This document shows positions 45,894 through 55,541 of a stretch of 64,000 nucleotides of DNA, piece after piece. Source of the DNA: Pseudomonas sp. Leaf58. Its GTDB lineage: Bacteria > Pseudomonadota > Gammaproteobacteria > Pseudomonadales > Pseudomonadaceae. Both the position numbers and the translations under genes were made by a program. Every line of letters starts with the position of its first letter. Position 1 is the first letter of the stretch. The notes beneath the pieces were generated by a model. It was not told the origin of the DNA. It made no database searches and was given only the letters and a program-made list of their open reading frames with translations. Where the stretch lies: assembly GCF_003627215.1 (NCBI RefSeq), contig NZ_CP032677.1, positions 618,501 through 682,500 on the forward strand, given 5' to 3'.

Positions 45894-45895
45894 GC

Positions 45896-47248
45896 TTAGG
45901 CTCCCATCAAGGCCTGGCCGCAGACCCGCAGCACCTGGCCATTGACCGCCCCAGAACCGGGCTGGCTGAGCCAGGCGATGGCCTCGGCGACGTCCTGTGG
46001 GCGGCCGCCCTGGCCCAATGAGCTGAGGCGCCGCCCAGCCTCACGCAGGCCCATGGGCATGGCGGCGGTCATGTGAGTTTCAATGAAGCCGGGTGCCACA
46101 GCATTGATGCTGCCACCACGCTCGGCGAGCCTAGGTGCCCAGGCCTGGGCCAGGCCGATCAGCCCAGCCTTGCTCGCGGCATAGTTGGCCTGCCCGCGGT
46201 TGCCGGCGATGCCGCTGACCGAGGCCAGTAAGGTTATGCGTGCGTTTTCACCCAGGGCGCCGTTGTCATACAGCGCCTGGGTCAGCACCTGCGGTGCCTT
46301 GAGGTTAACCGCCAGCACCGCGTCCCAGTATTCTGGGGTCATGTTGGCCAGGGTCTTGTCGCGGGTGATGCCAGCGTTGTGCACCACGATGTCGATGCCG
46401 TCGGGCAGGGCCGCGAGCAGTTGCGTGGCGGCGTCGCTGGCGCAGATATCCAGCGCCAGCGCCTTGCCGCCCAGGCGGGCGGCCAAGGCGTCAAGGTCTT
46501 GGCTGGCCTGCGGCACATCGAGCAGCAACACGTCGGCGCCGTCGCGCGTCAGGGTTTCGGCAATGGCGGCACCGATGCCGCGGGCGGCGCCGGTCACCAG
46601 GGCGCGGCGGCCTCCCAGCGGCCGGGTCCAGTCCTCGACTTGGCTGGCGCAGGCTTCCAGGCGCAGCACCTGGCCGGAGATGAAGGCGCTTTTGGGTGAG
46701 AGGAAGAAGCGCAGGGCGCCTTCCAGCTGGTCCTCGGCAGCGGGGGCCACATACAGCAATTGTGCGGTGGCACCATTGCGCAGTTCCTTGGCCAGCGAAC
46801 GGCTGAAGCCTTCCAGGGCGCGCTGGGCAATGCTGGCCAACGGATGGTCGAGGCTTTCTGGCGCACGGCCCAGCACCACCACATGGGCGCACGGCGCCAG
46901 GCTGCGCAGCAGCGGCTGGAAAAATTCACGCAACTGCTTCAATGCATCGCTGTCGGACAAGTGACTGGCGTCGAATACCACGGCCTTGATTTTCGGCCCC
47001 AGGCCAGCCACCCAGGCCTCGGCTTTTAGGGTGTCGGCATTGAAGCTGTAAAGCGTATCGGTCAGGCGCGGGGCAATGCTTTCGACCTGGCTTGCCAGTG
47101 GCCCGCCACCCAGTACCAGGGCACCCTCCACCGGGCGCAGGCGGCCGGCCTGCCAGCGCTCCAGCGGCGCCGGGTGTGGTAGGCCAAGGGCATCCACAAG
47201 ACGGCGGCCCAGGTTGGAGTTGGCAAAACCGAGGTAGCGATCGCTCAT
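45896..47248 (-). CDS. 3-oxoacyl-[acyl-carrier-protein] reductase-like SDR with N-terminal extension
   Basis: 450 residues. The C-terminal half is a classical SDR: cofactor loop VTGAARGIGAAIAETL, VHNAGITRDK, and the active-site YAASKAG. The N-terminal ~210 residues form a second Rossmann-like domain without an obvious cofactor motif, as in longer FabG-like reductases. It would reduce 3-oxoacyl to (R)-3-hydroxyacyl thioesters. I start at ATG 47248 (MSDRYLGFANSNLGRRLVD); the frame upstream to 47428 lacks conserved sequence. Divergent from the thiolase gene. Confidence 0.85.
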   Translation of the reverse strand: MSDRYLGFANSNLGRRLVDALGLPHPAPLERWQAGRLRPVEGALVLGGGPLASQVESIAPRLTDTLYSFNADTLKAEAWVAGLGPKIKAVVFDASHLSDSDALKQLREFFQPLLRSLAPCAHVVVLGRAPESLDHPLASIAQRALEGFSRSLAKELRNGATAQLLYVAPAAEDQLEGALRFFLSPKSAFISGQVLRLEACASQVEDWTRPLGGRRALVTGAARGIGAAIAETLTRDGADVLLLDVPQASQDLDALAARLGGKALALDICASDAATQLLAALPDGIDIVVHNAGITRDKTLANMTPEYWDAVLAVNLKAPQVLTQALYDNGALGENARITLLASVSGIAGNRGQANYAASKAGLIGLAQAWAPRLAERGGSINAVAPGFIETHMTAAMPMGLREAGRRLSSLGQGGRPQDVAEAIAWLSQPGSGAVNGQVLRVCGQALMGA

Positions 47249-47366
47249 GAGTGGGTCTCCCAGAAGGCAAGCTTGAAAGTGTGGACCAACTTTGTGCCAA
47301 GGTCGTTCGAATGCGCTAAAAACACCTAGGCTGTACCGAGCAAATTGTTTCAGGAGGAGCAAGCGC

Positions 47367-48644
47367 ATGCGTACACCTCGCCGGGTCGCGATTTTGGGCG
47401 GCAACCGAATCCCGTTCGCCCGCTCCAATGGCGCCTACGCCACGGCCAGCAACCAGGCGATGCTCACCGTCGCCCTTGAAGGGCTGATCGAGCGCTACCG
47501 CTTGCATGGGCTGCGCATGGGCGAGGTGGTGGCTGGCGCGGTGCTCAAGCATTCGCGCGACATGAACCTGACCCGTGAATGTGTGCTGGGTTCGCGCCTG
47601 TCGCCGCAGACGCCGGCGTATGACCTTCAGCAAGCTTGTGGCACCGGCCTGGAGGCGGCGCTGCTGGTGGCCAACAAGATTGCCCTGGGGCAAATCGACA
47701 GTGGCATTGCCGGTGGCGTCGACACCACCTCCGATGCGCCGATTGCCGTCAATGAAGGCCTGCGCCACATCTTGCTGCAGGCCAACCGTGGCAAAAGCCT
47801 GGGCGAGCGGCTTAAACCATTGCTCAAATTGCGCCCCCACCACCTGAAGCCCGAGCTGCCGCGCAACGGCGAACCGCGCACCGGTTTGTCGATGGGCGAG
47901 CATTGCGAGCGCATGGCGCAGGCCTGGCGCATTGGCCGTGCCGAACAGGATGAGCTGGCGCTGTTGAGCCACCAAAAGCTGGCGGCCGCGTATGCCGAAG
48001 GCTGGCAGGATGACCTGCTGACGCCGTTTCTAACGCTGACCCGTGACAACAACCTGCGCCCCGACCTGGCTTTGGCGCAACTGGCCAAGCTCAAGCCGGC
48101 CTTCGACCGCAGCGGCCAGGGCACGCTGACGGCGGGCAACTCCACGCCACTCACCGATGGTGCCTCGTTGGTGCTGCTGGGGAGCGAGGAATGGGCGGCG
48201 CAGCAGCGGCTGCCGGTGCTGGCCTACCTGGTCGATGGCGAAACCGCTGCGGTGGATTTCGTCACGGGCCGCGAGGGGCTGTTGATGGCGCCGGTGTATG
48301 CGGTGCCGCGGTTGCTGGCGCGCAATGGCCTGACGCTGCAGGACTTTGACTATTACGAAATTCACGAAGCCTTTGCGGGCCAGGTGCTATGCACGCTCAA
48401 GGCTTGGGAAGATGCCGATTATTGCCGGGAGCGGTTGGGGTTGGATGCAGCGCTTGGGGCGATTGACCGCAGCAAGCTCAACGTCAAGGGCAGCTCGCTG
48501 GCGGCCGGGCACCCGTTTGCCGCGACCGGCGGGCGGATATTGGCCAACCTGGCCAAGTTGCTGGCGACGGCGGGGAAGGGCAGGGGGCTGATTTCGATCT
48601 GTGCGGCGGGTGGGCAGGGGGTGACGGTGATCCTCGAGCGGTAA
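47367..48644 (+). CDS. Acetyl-CoA acetyltransferase (thiolase, FadI-like)
   Basis: 425 residues. Complete thiolase with nucleophile Cys91 in LQQACGTGLEAAL, His in GHPFAATGGR and the C-terminal CAAGGQG. It catalyses reversible condensation or thiolysis of acyl-CoA. GGAGGAG lies seven bases before ATG 47367. Divergent from the MaoC/SDR operon, so the three probably serve one fatty acyl-CoA pathway, breaking down or building short to medium 3-hydroxyacyl chains. Confidence 0.92.
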   Translation: MRTPRRVAILGGNRIPFARSNGAYATASNQAMLTVALEGLIERYRLHGLRMGEVVAGAVLKHSRDMNLTRECVLGSRLSPQTPAYDLQQACGTGLEAALLVANKIALGQIDSGIAGGVDTTSDAPIAVNEGLRHILLQANRGKSLGERLKPLLKLRPHHLKPELPRNGEPRTGLSMGEHCERMAQAWRIGRAEQDELALLSHQKLAAAYAEGWQDDLLTPFLTLTRDNNLRPDLALAQLAKLKPAFDRSGQGTLTAGNSTPLTDGASLVLLGSEEWAAQQRLPVLAYLVDGETAAVDFVTGREGLLMAPVYAVPRLLARNGLTLQDFDYYEIHEAFAGQVLCTLKAWEDADYCRERLGLDAALGAIDRSKLNVKGSSLAAGHPFAATGGRILANLAKLLATAGKGRGLISICAAGGQGVTVILER

Positions 48645-48658
48645 GCTGCTGGTATACC

Positions 48659-48700
48659 GCATTGCCTTCTTCGCGGGCAAACCCGCGAAGCAGGCAATGC
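48659..48700. terminator. REP-derived hairpin between the thiolase and AraC genes
   Basis: A 19-bp stem with a single mismatch and a CAAA loop. The inner arms are CTTCGCGGG and CCCGCGAAG; the outer arms GCATTGCCT and AGGCAATGC extend the usual REP core. No T run. It probably stabilises or ends the thiolase mRNA. Confidence 0.75.
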
Positions 48701-48763
48701 CGATATCACAGTCACACCCTATCAACTGTTAGGCTTGTCTGCTCAGAACTACAAGAAGCCGCC

Positions 48764-49543
48764 ATGCCGATCATCGGACACCCCCGCGCCATCCCGCTGC
48801 TGGACCACCTGCCCAGGCCGCTCTATGCCCGTGCCGAAAGCCTCGGCGCCGGCTCCTGGACCACTCGCCATCAGCACGACTGGGTGCAGTTTTCCTACGC
48901 CATTAGCGGAGTACTCGGCGTGTACACCGGCGAAGGCAGTTACTTCGCCCCGCCCCAGTGGGGGGTGTGGATCCCTGCCGATGCCGAACACGAAGTGGTC
49001 ACCTCGATGCAGGCCGAAATGCGCAGCCTGTACGTGCGCCGGGATGCTTGCCCGTGGGCGCCGGAGCAGTGCCGGGTACTGGAAGTGACCCCGTTGGCGC
49101 GCGAGCTGATCAAGCAGTTTTGCCTGTTCCCGGCAGACTACCCTGAGGGGGACAGCGCCGAGGCGCGGCTGGTGGCGGTGCTGCTTGACCAGTTGCGCAC
49201 GCTGCCTGAGGTGGGGTTCTCGCTACCGTTGCCACGCCACCCGGGGTTGCTGGCGCTGTGCAATGGGTTGATCGCCGCGCCGGATCAGTCGCCGACACTG
49301 CAGCAATGGGCGCGGCAGTTGGGTTGCTCGGAAAAGACCCTGATGCGGCTGTTCCAGCGGGAGACGGGCTTGAGTTTTCGTAACTGGCGGCAACGCATGC
49401 GGCTGCTGTCGTCGCTGGCCTTGCTGGAGGCGGGGGAGAATGTGACCGAGGCGGCGTTGGGCTGTGGCTATGATTCCACTTCGGCCTACATCGCGGCGTT
49501 CAAGCAGTTGTTTGGGGCGACACCGGGGGAGCTCAAGCTTTAG
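48764..49543 (+). CDS. AraC-family transcriptional regulator
   Basis: 259 residues. An N-terminal cupin-like sensor (TRHQHDWVQFSYAISGVLGVYTGEGSYFAPPQWGVWIPADAEHEV) is followed by an AraC double helix-turn-helix (LQQWARQLGCSEKTLMRLFQRETGLSFRNWRQRMRLL..VTEAALGCGYDSTSAYIAAFKQLFGATPGE). Such regulators sense small molecules through the cupin. Target unknown. It is downstream of the thiolase gene on the same strand, with the hairpin between. Confidence 0.88.
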   Translation: MPIIGHPRAIPLLDHLPRPLYARAESLGAGSWTTRHQHDWVQFSYAISGVLGVYTGEGSYFAPPQWGVWIPADAEHEVVTSMQAEMRSLYVRRDACPWAPEQCRVLEVTPLARELIKQFCLFPADYPEGDSAEARLVAVLLDQLRTLPEVGFSLPLPRHPGLLALCNGLIAAPDQSPTLQQWARQLGCSEKTLMRLFQRETGLSFRNWRQRMRLLSSLALLEAGENVTEAALGCGYDSTSAYIAAFKQLFGATPGELKL

Positions 49544-49550
49544 TGTTGCC

Positions 49551-49638
49551 GGTGCCGGCCTCTTCGCGGGTATAGCGCAGGCCTTAAGGGCAGCGCTGTA
49601 CCTGTAGGCGCGGGTTTACCCGCGAAGAGGCCGGCACC
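49551..49638. repeat. REP-derived inverted repeat between convergent genes
   Basis: A 22-bp perfect inverted repeat: left arm 49551-49572, right arm 49617-49638, with CCTCTTCGCGGG and CCCGCGAAGAGG inside. The right arm belongs to a complete REP (49601-49632, CCTGTAGGCGCGGG..); the left is a half element. The pair sits between the AraC gene and the convergent chemoreceptor gene and could form a long-stem bidirectional terminator. Confidence 0.82.
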
Positions 49639-49648
49639 CGGCACCGCA

Positions 49649-51592
49649 TCAGGTGCGGAACCTGCGTACCAGTGTATCCAGTTCGTTGGACAAGCCGGCC
49701 AGGCTCTCGGAGTCCTGACGCGCCGCCTGGGCCAGTTCGGCCACCAGCTGCGCATCGCCGTGAATCTGGCTGATGTGGCGGTTGATGTCCTCGGCTACCT
49801 GGTGCTGTTCCTCGGCTGCCGTGGCGATCTGTGTGTTCATGTCCCGGATTACATCCACCGATTCACGGATTTGCCCGAAACTGTCGCGGGCCAGGCCGAT
49901 ACGGCTCACCGACTGCTGCGAAACCTCCAGGCTGGCATGCATCTGCTCGGCCACTTCGGCAGTGCGGCTGGCCAGGTTGCCCAGCAGGCCGTCGATCTCG
50001 GCAGTGGAGTCGGCGGTCCGCTTGGCCAGCGCCCGCACTTCGTCGGCCACCACGGCAAAGCCACGGCCCTGTTCACCGGCGCGGGCTGCTTCGATGGCGG
50101 CGTTGAGGGCCAGCAGGTTGGTCTGTTCGGCAATCGAGCGGATGGTGCCGAGGATCGACTGAATGGCGTTGCTGTCACGCTCAAGCTGCTGGATCGACTG
50201 TGCCGACTGCTCGATTTCCTGGCTCAGGCGGTCGACGCTGTGTACCGCGGCATCGATCTGCTGCTGGCCTTCGCGCGCCTGCTGCTGGCCGTTGTCGGCC
50301 GACTGCGCCGCCTGGCTGCAGGACCGCGCCACTTCGTTGGCGGTAGCGACCATTTCATGGAAGGCGGTGGATACCATGTCCACCGCTTCACGCTGGCGGC
50401 CCGCTGCTTCTGCCATGTCGCTGGACACCCGGGTGGAGCTGGTCGAGGTGTTGAGGATTTTGCCGGCGGCTGCGCCGATATGCTGGATGAGGCTGCGAAT
50501 GGCCCCCAGGAACTGGTTGAACCAACTGGCCAGCTGTGCGGTTTCGTCGCGGCCGCGGACTTCCAGGTTGCGGGTCAGGTCGCCTTCGCCCTGGGCGATG
50601 TCTTCCAGGCCACTGGTGACGCTGTTGATTGGCCGCACGATCAGTTTGGCGAAGGTAGCACCCACGACGGCGAACAGCGCCGCCAGCACCAAGGCGACGA
50701 TACCAATCAGCCAGGTTAGACGGGTGGTGGTCTGCATCACTTCGCTTTGTTCGATCAGGCCGATCAAGGTCCAGCCCAGCTGTTCATCCGGGTAGATGTT
50801 GGCCATGTACTGCACACCGTTTAGCTCTACTTCGACCAGCCCTTTGCCATGCTTGGCCAACTCGCCGTAGCCGTCGCCAAAACTCGCCAGCTGCTTGAAG
50901 TTGTGCTTGGCGTCACGGGGGTCGACCAGCACGTTGCCGTTGTTTTCTACCAGCAGTACGTAGCCGCTTTCGCCCAGCTTTATTTGCTGGACGATCTCAG
51001 TGAGGCCTTTAAGCGATACATCCACGTTGACCACGCCGCCGGGGTTGCCCAGCTGGTTGGCAACGGTGCGCACGGTGCTGATCAGCACGGCGTCGTCGGC
51101 GGCCCAGTAGTAGGCGCCGGTGCGCAGGGTTTTGCCAGGGTTGGCCATGGCCAATTGGTACCATGGGCGGGTACGTGGGTCGTAATTGACGAATTTCTGC
51201 CCGGCTGGCCAGCCCACGTAACCACCGTCATTCACCCCGTAGGACAGGTAGGCATAGGAGGGGTGCGAGGTGGCCAGGCGGGTCATGAACTCCAGCAACT
51301 TGCTGGCCTGGTCACCCAGTTCGTAGGACGGGGTTGCGCTCGTGTACTTGTTCAGCTCGCTGCCGGTAGCGGCGACCAGCGGCTGTGACGCCATGTATTC
51401 GACGTTCTGGTTGATGCCTTGGAAGAAGATGTTCATCGCGTTGCTGACCTGGCGGATTTCCCGGCTGCTGCCATCCAGGAATCCGTCGCGGGCTTCGCCA
51501 CGCAGGTTGAGAACCACCAGGGTGGCTACAAGGACGATGGGCAAGCCGGCGATGACCGCGAATGCCCAGGTCAGTTTCTGTTTGATGCTCAT
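49649..51592 (-). CDS. Methyl-accepting chemotaxis protein with dCache domain, amino-acid type
   Basis: 647 residues. Helix 1 (about 9-29), a dCache_1 sensor, helix 2, HAMP, and signalling domain (hairpin tip [34 protein letters not shown]). The sensor has the published amino-acid-binding pattern of dCache_1 (Y-x4-R-x-W-Y and a later Asp): Tyr137, Arg142, Trp144, Tyr145 and Asp191 in NVDV. It resembles the PctA/B/C receptors of P. aeruginosa, so amino-acid taxis is likely. ATG 51592 (MSIKQKL) is chosen over an upstream frame. Confidence 0.9.
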   Translation of the reverse strand: MSIKQKLTWAFAVIAGLPIVLVATLVVLNLRGEARDGFLDGSSREIRQVSNAMNIFFQGINQNVEYMASQPLVAATGSELNKYTSATPSYELGDQASKLLEFMTRLATSHPSYAYLSYGVNDGGYVGWPAGQKFVNYDPRTRPWYQLAMANPGKTLRTGAYYWAADDAVLISTVRTVANQLGNPGGVVNVDVSLKGLTEIVQQIKLGESGYVLLVENNGNVLVDPRDAKHNFKQLASFGDGYGELAKHGKGLVEVELNGVQYMANIYPDEQLGWTLIGLIEQSEVMQTTTRLTWLIGIVALVLAALFAVVGATFAKLIVRPINSVTSGLEDIAQGEGDLTRNLEVRGRDETAQLASWFNQFLGAIRSLIQHIGAAAGKILNTSTSSTRVSSDMAEAAGRQREAVDMVSTAFHEMVATANEVARSCSQAAQSADNGQQQAREGQQQIDAAVHSVDRLSQEIEQSAQSIQQLERDSNAIQSILGTIRSIAEQTNLLALNAAIEAARAGEQGRGFAVVADEVRALAKRTADSTAEIDGLLGNLASRTAEVAEQMHASLEVSQQSVSRIGLARDSFGQIRESVDVIRDMNTQIATAAEEQHQVAEDINRHISQIHGDAQLVAELAQAARQDSESLAGLSNELDTLVRRFRT

Positions 51593-51759
51593 CGACGCTC
51601 CCGGAATTTTTGTTGTAGACACACGAGGCAGGTATCTCTTGCATCGGCAGCATCCGGGTTTTATGTAGGAAAACGCCCGTATTTATTGAATCAGGTCGCA
51701 GTTAGTGACTATTCGGTCGTGTTTGGTCGTATATGGCATACCAAGGCGCAGCAGGCGGC

Positions 51760-52170
51760 TCAGTGGCAGCAATTGCTTGCGGCGCCATTGGCTAGGTCCT
51801 TGAGGATCGGGCAGTCCGGGCGGTCGTCCCCCTGGCAATGCGAAACCAGCTCGCCAAGGGTGTCGCGCAAGCTCACCAGCTCCTCGATGCGCCGGTTAAG
51901 CTCCTCGATGTGCTGCATGGCCAGCGCCTTCACGTCGGCGCTGGCCCGTTGGCGGTCCTGCCACAGGGTCAGCAGCTTGCCGACCTCCTCAAGGGAAAAC
52001 CCCAAGTCGCGGGAGCGCTTGATGAAGGCCAGGCTGTGTAGATCTTCGGCTTGGTACAGGCGGTAGCCACTGTCACTGCGCGTGGCCGGCTTGAGCAGGC
52101 CGATGGACTCGTAATAACGGATCATCTTGGTGCTGAGCCCGCTGCGGCGGGCGGCCTGGCCGATGTTCAT
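51760..52170 (-). CDS. cueR: CueR-type copper-responsive MerR regulator
   Basis: 136 residues. MerR helix-turn-helix ([29 protein letters not shown]), dimerisation helix and the metal-binding loop [11 protein letters not shown] with two cysteines, plus a C-terminal CCH. This is the CueR Cys-x7-Cys pattern for Cu(I). It twists the 19-bp spacer of its target promoters into an active shape. Its start overlaps the copA stop by 4 bp, so it is at the end of the copA transcript. Targets are the promoters at 54592 and 55092. Confidence 0.93.
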   Translation of the reverse strand: MNIGQAARRSGLSTKMIRYYESIGLLKPATRSDSGYRLYQAEDLHSLAFIKRSRDLGFSLEEVGKLLTLWQDRQRASADVKALAMQHIEELNRRIEELVSLRDTLGELVSHCQGDDRPDCPILKDLANGAASNCCH

Positions 52171-54566
52171 GGGGCCTCCTGGGTGCTGCTGGTGGGTTTC
52201 CACGCCTTGAGCCACAGCGCGTTGCTGACCACGCTGACGCTGGACAGGGCCATGGCGGCACCGGCCAGTACCGGGTTGAGATAACCCAGCGCGGCCAGCG
52301 GGATACCGATCAGGTTGTAGATGAATGCCCAAAACAAGTTCTGGCGGATTTTTGCGTAGGTCTTGCGGCTAATTTCCAGCGCGGCAGGCACCAGGCGCGG
52401 GTCACCGCGCATCAGGGTGATGCCGGCGGCTTGCATCGCCACGTCGGTACCACCACCCATGGCAATGCCAATGTCGGCGGCGGCCAGCGCCGGCGCATCG
52501 TTGATGCCATCGCCGACCATGGCGACCACGCCATCTTGCTTGAGTGTGGCCACGGTCGCAGCCTTGTCGGCTGGCAGCACTTCGGCGTGCACGTCGTCAA
52601 TGCCGAGGGCGTCGGCCACCACCTTGGCGCTGCCCCGGTTGTCGCCGGTCAATAGGTGGCTGCTGATGTTTTGCGCGTGCAGCGTGTCGATGGCCTGCGC
52701 GGCACCGGGCTTGAGGCTGTCACCAAAGGCGAACAGGCCCAGCACACGGGGCTGCGCACCCCGTTCGATCAGCCATGACAGGGTGCGCCCCTCGGCTTCC
52801 CAGGCCTGGGCCTTGGCGGCCAGTTCACCGAGCGGCAAGGCGCTTTCATCAAGCAGGCGGCGGTTGCCCAGCGCCAGTTCGCGGCCGTCCACGCGCCCGG
52901 CGATACCACGCCCGGTCAGCGACTGGCTGGCGACGACGCTGGGCACCTCCAGCCCCTGCTCAGCACAGGCATCCAGCACCGCCTTGGCCAACGGGTGTTC
53001 GCTGCCGCGTTGCAGGGCACCGGCCAGCCGGTGCAGGTCGGCGCTGCTGCCCACCTGCGCGTGGCTGTGGACCACCCGCGGGCTGCCCGAGGTGAGGGTA
53101 CCAGTCTTGTCGAACACCACGCGGTTGACCGCATGGGCGCGCTCCAGGGCCTCGGCGTCCTTGATCAGGATGCCGTGGCGGGCGGCGACGCCGGTACCGG
53201 CCATGATCGCCGCGGGCGTCGCCAGGCCGAGGGCACAGGGGCAGGCGATGACCAGTACGGCGACAGCGTTGATCAGCGCGGTTTCCAGCGGCGCACCGGC
53301 CAGCCACCAGCCGCCCAAGGTGACCAGCGCCAGCACTAGCACGGCTGGGACGAACACCTGGCTGACCCGGTCGACCAACTTCTGGATCGGTGCCTTGGCG
53401 GCCTGGGCGTCTTCCACCAGGCGGATGATGCGCGCCAGCACGGTCTCAGTGCCCAGCGCTTTTGTACGCACCAGCAGCCGGCCTTCGCCATTGATGGCGC
53501 CGCCGGTGACGGTGTCCCCGGGCTGCTTGGGCACTGGCAGGCTCTCGCCACTGATCAGGGCTTCATCAGCATGGCTACTACCGTCCTCGACCACGCCATC
53601 GACCGGGAAACGCTCGCCGGGCTTGACCAGCACCAGGTCGCCCAGGCGCAGTTGGGCGATGGCCACGTCTTCTTCGCGGTCATCGACCACGCGCACAGCA
53701 CGTTCCGGGCGCAGGGCTTCGAGGGCGCGGATGGCGCTGGCGGTCTGGCGCTTGGCACGGCTTTCCAGGTATTTACCCAACAGCACCAGGGCGATTACCA
53801 CGGCCGAAGCTTCGAAGTACAGGTGTGGGGCCATGCCGGCGGGGGCCTGTGCCCACTGGTACAGGCTTAGGCCATAGCCGGCGCTGGTGCCCAGGGCCAC
53901 CAGTAGGTCCATGTTGCCGGTGCCGGCGCGCACGGCCTTCCAGGCGGCTACGTAGAACCGTGCGCCGAGCACGAACTGCACCGGTGTTGCCAATGCAAAC
54001 TGCGCCCAAGCGGGCAACATCCAGTGCAAGCCGAACGGTTGCACCAACATTGGCAATACCAGGGGCAAAGCCAGTAACAGGGCCGTGCCGACCGCCAGGC
54101 GTTCGTTGCGCAGACGCCGCTGGGTAGCACCTGAGTCATCGTTGGCGGTTTGCGGCAGGCTGGCGCTGTAGCCAGCCTTTTGCACGGCGTCGATCAGCAG
54201 GTTGTCGTCGAGGGCTGTGAGCACTTCAAGGTGCGCACGTTCGCTGGCGAGGTTGACACTGGCGTGCTCGACCCCCGCTAGCTTGCCAAGGGCACGCTCT
54301 ACGCGGCCGACGCAACTGGCGCAGGTCATGCCGCCTATTTGCAATTCGACGGTGCGGGTGGGTACGCCGTAGCCGGCAGTGCGTACAGCGTCGACCAGGG
54401 CGGGCAGGCTGTTGGCCGGGGCTTGCACCCGGGCCTGTTCGGTGGCGAGGTTGACGCTGACCTGTTCAGCGCCGGTGACCTTGCGCAGGGCGCGCTCGAC
54501 CCGGCCAGCACAGCTGGCGCAGGTCATGCCGGAAATCGGCAGGTCGTACGTGGTGGATGCGGGCAT
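52167..54566 (-). CDS. copA: Copper(I)-exporting P-type ATPase
   Basis: 799 residues. Two N-terminal heavy-metal-binding domains (GMTCASC at residues 13-19 and 79-85), a P1B membrane domain with the CPC metal gate (Cys442, Cys444), phosphorylated Asp486 in DKTGTLTSG, and the nucleotide-binding [10 protein letters not shown]. It pumps Cu(I) to the periplasm. GGAGGAG lies four bases before ATG 54566. The upstream CueR-type promoter is at 54592-54622. Confidence 0.96.
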   Translation of the reverse strand: MPASTTYDLPISGMTCASCAGRVERALRKVTGAEQVSVNLATEQARVQAPANSLPALVDAVRTAGYGVPTRTVELQIGGMTCASCVGRVERALGKLAGVEHASVNLASERAHLEVLTALDDNLLIDAVQKAGYSASLPQTANDDSGATQRRLRNERLAVGTALLLALPLVLPMLVQPFGLHWMLPAWAQFALATPVQFVLGARFYVAAWKAVRAGTGNMDLLVALGTSAGYGLSLYQWAQAPAGMAPHLYFEASAVVIALVLLGKYLESRAKRQTASAIRALEALRPERAVRVVDDREEDVAIAQLRLGDLVLVKPGERFPVDGVVEDGSSHADEALISGESLPVPKQPGDTVTGGAINGEGRLLVRTKALGTETVLARIIRLVEDAQAAKAPIQKLVDRVSQVFVPAVLVLALVTLGGWWLAGAPLETALINAVAVLVIACPCALGLATPAAIMAGTGVAARHGILIKDAEALERAHAVNRVVFDKTGTLTSGSPRVVHSHAQVGSSADLHRLAGALQRGSEHPLAKAVLDACAEQGLEVPSVVASQSLTGRGIAGRVDGRELALGNRRLLDESALPLGELAAKAQAWEAEGRTLSWLIERGAQPRVLGLFAFGDSLKPGAAQAIDTLHAQNISSHLLTGDNRGSAKVVADALGIDDVHAEVLPADKAATVATLKQDGVVAMVGDGINDAPALAAADIGIAMGGGTDVAMQAAGITLMRGDPRLVPAALEISRKTYAKIRQNLFWAFIYNLIGIPLAALGYLNPVLAGAAMALSSVSVVSNALWLKAWKPTSSTQEAP

Positions 54567-54591
54567 GGCTCTCCTCCTTGGACAGGCCTCC

Positions 54592-54622
54592 AGCATCAAC
54601 CTTGCCACGCAGGTAAGGTCAA
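54592..54622 (-). promoter_or_regulatory. CueR-regulated copA promoter
   Basis: On the reverse strand: TTGACC (-35), a 19-bp spacer, GATGCT (-10). The spacer holds the CueR dyad ACCTTACC-N5-GGCAAGGT (54599-54619). The long spacer is the hallmark of MerR/CueR promoters and matches the layout of the E. coli copA promoter. Confidence 0.9.
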
Positions 54623-55005
54623 TAGCCTAGGCCGGCTCGCTGCAACTCCAGCCCATAGTGCCCCATTGCGATGCGGTATTTGTTGATTTGCCCCGCTTGC
54701 AGGTTCAAGCGTGTGCTGCGCTGGTCCTCAATGCCCGCGGCGCAGCCCGGCATTTGCCCGGGCAGCAAACGCAGGCGTACGTCTACAGGGCCCGGCGGCA
54801 AATTGAACGAGGTGGATTGCTCCTGAAACACGCGCCCAGAGAGCTGGTCGTTCAGGTAGACGCCGATTTCGCAGTGGGTTGCCACTTCCAGGCGCTCCCG
54901 GGAAATGATCAGTACGCTGTAGTCCGAGTTGCCCTCGGCGCTGGCCGGTGGCACCACAGCCAGCGTGCTCAATAGCCCGACGACGCCCAATGCTGCCCTG
55001 AACAT
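54619..55005 (-). CDS. Small secreted protein of unknown function
   Basis: 128 residues. A signal peptide ([23 protein letters not shown]) is followed by [30 protein letters not shown] and a short C-terminal domain with two cysteines. AGGAG lies six bases before ATG 55005. The stop codon overlaps the -35 element of the copA promoter, so its mRNA must run into the copA promoter. Function unknown; a copper link is suggested only by position. An upstream frame is rejected because the signal peptide would be internal. Confidence 0.7.
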   Translation of the reverse strand: MFRAALGVVGLLSTLAVVPPASAEGNSDYSVLIISRERLEVATHCEIGVYLNDQLSGRVFQEQSTSFNLPPGPVDVRLRLLPGQMPGCAAGIEDQRSTRLNLQAGQINKYRIAMGHYGLELQRAGLGY

Positions 55006-55091
55006 GAAGAATCTCCTGCTTGCCTGATCATCAAAGGCGCAGCTTGGCCGACCCGGGCGCGGATTTCCACCCCAGGCGTTGCTGGCAGGGC

Positions 55092-55122
55092 TTGACCTTA
55101 CCCTGATGGCAAGCTTGAGACT
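55092..55122 (+). promoter_or_regulatory. CueR-regulated copZ promoter
   Basis: TTGACC, 19-bp spacer, GAGACT, with the CueR dyad ACCTTACC-N5-GGCAAGCT inside. It has the same geometry as the copA promoter. The copZ start lies 27 bp downstream. Confidence 0.88.
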
Positions 55123-55149
55123 CGTTGAAAACCTGAAGGAGTGACCCCC

Positions 55150-55347
55150 ATGCAAGTGTTCAATGTACAAGGCATGACCTGTGGCCATTGCGTGAAAGCC
55201 GTGACCCGGGCGGTGCAGGAGCAGGATGCCGCAGCCAAGGTAGAGGTCGATCTGGCGGCCAGGCAGGTACGGGTGCAGAGTGAGTTGGCGCAGGAGCAGA
55301 TCCTTGTCGCCATTCGGGATGAGGGCTATCAGGCCGAAGTTGCCTGA
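55150..55347 (+). CDS. copZ: Copper chaperone CopZ
   Basis: 65 residues, a single heavy-metal-associated domain with metal-binding GMTCGHC. It carries Cu(I) in the cytoplasm, delivering it to CopA. ATG 55150 has GGAG ten bases upstream. Divergent from copA with the small secreted-protein gene between. Confidence 0.95.
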   Translation: MQVFNVQGMTCGHCVKAVTRAVQEQDAAAKVEVDLAARQVRVQSELAQEQILVAIRDEGYQAEVA

Positions 55348-55354
55348 ACACTTG

Positions 55355-55380
55355 CCTGTAGGAGCGGGCTAGCCCGCGAA
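55355..55380 (-). repeat. Partial REP element
   Basis: CCTGTAGGAGCGGG, CTAG, CCCGCGAA; lacks the outer arm. Eight bases past the copZ stop. Confidence 0.75.
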
Positions 55381-55415
55381 CATCGGCACAGCCGGTGCCA
55401 TCCACCGCGCCGCGT

Positions 55416-55443
55416 GCTTCGCGGGCGCGCCCGCTCCCACAGG
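55416..55443 (+). repeat. REP element, degenerate
   Basis: GCTTCGCGGG, CGCG, CCCGCTCCCACAGG. In inverted orientation to the preceding one; together they separate copZ from the Bcr-type gene. Confidence 0.8.
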
Positions 55444-55541
55444 GACCGCACCAGCCCCCAGGTTTGTTGCAAATGTTTTCGTACCGGTAGGGCTCGCAGC
55501 AGTTAGAATCAGGCACTTGCTTAGCCTGCTATGGATTTCTG

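Noticed and set aside
398..55443. Repeated palindromes as a CRISPR array
   Set aside because: The elements are scattered across the window, occur in inverted pairs and have no regularly spaced unique spacers. They are P. putida REP elements.
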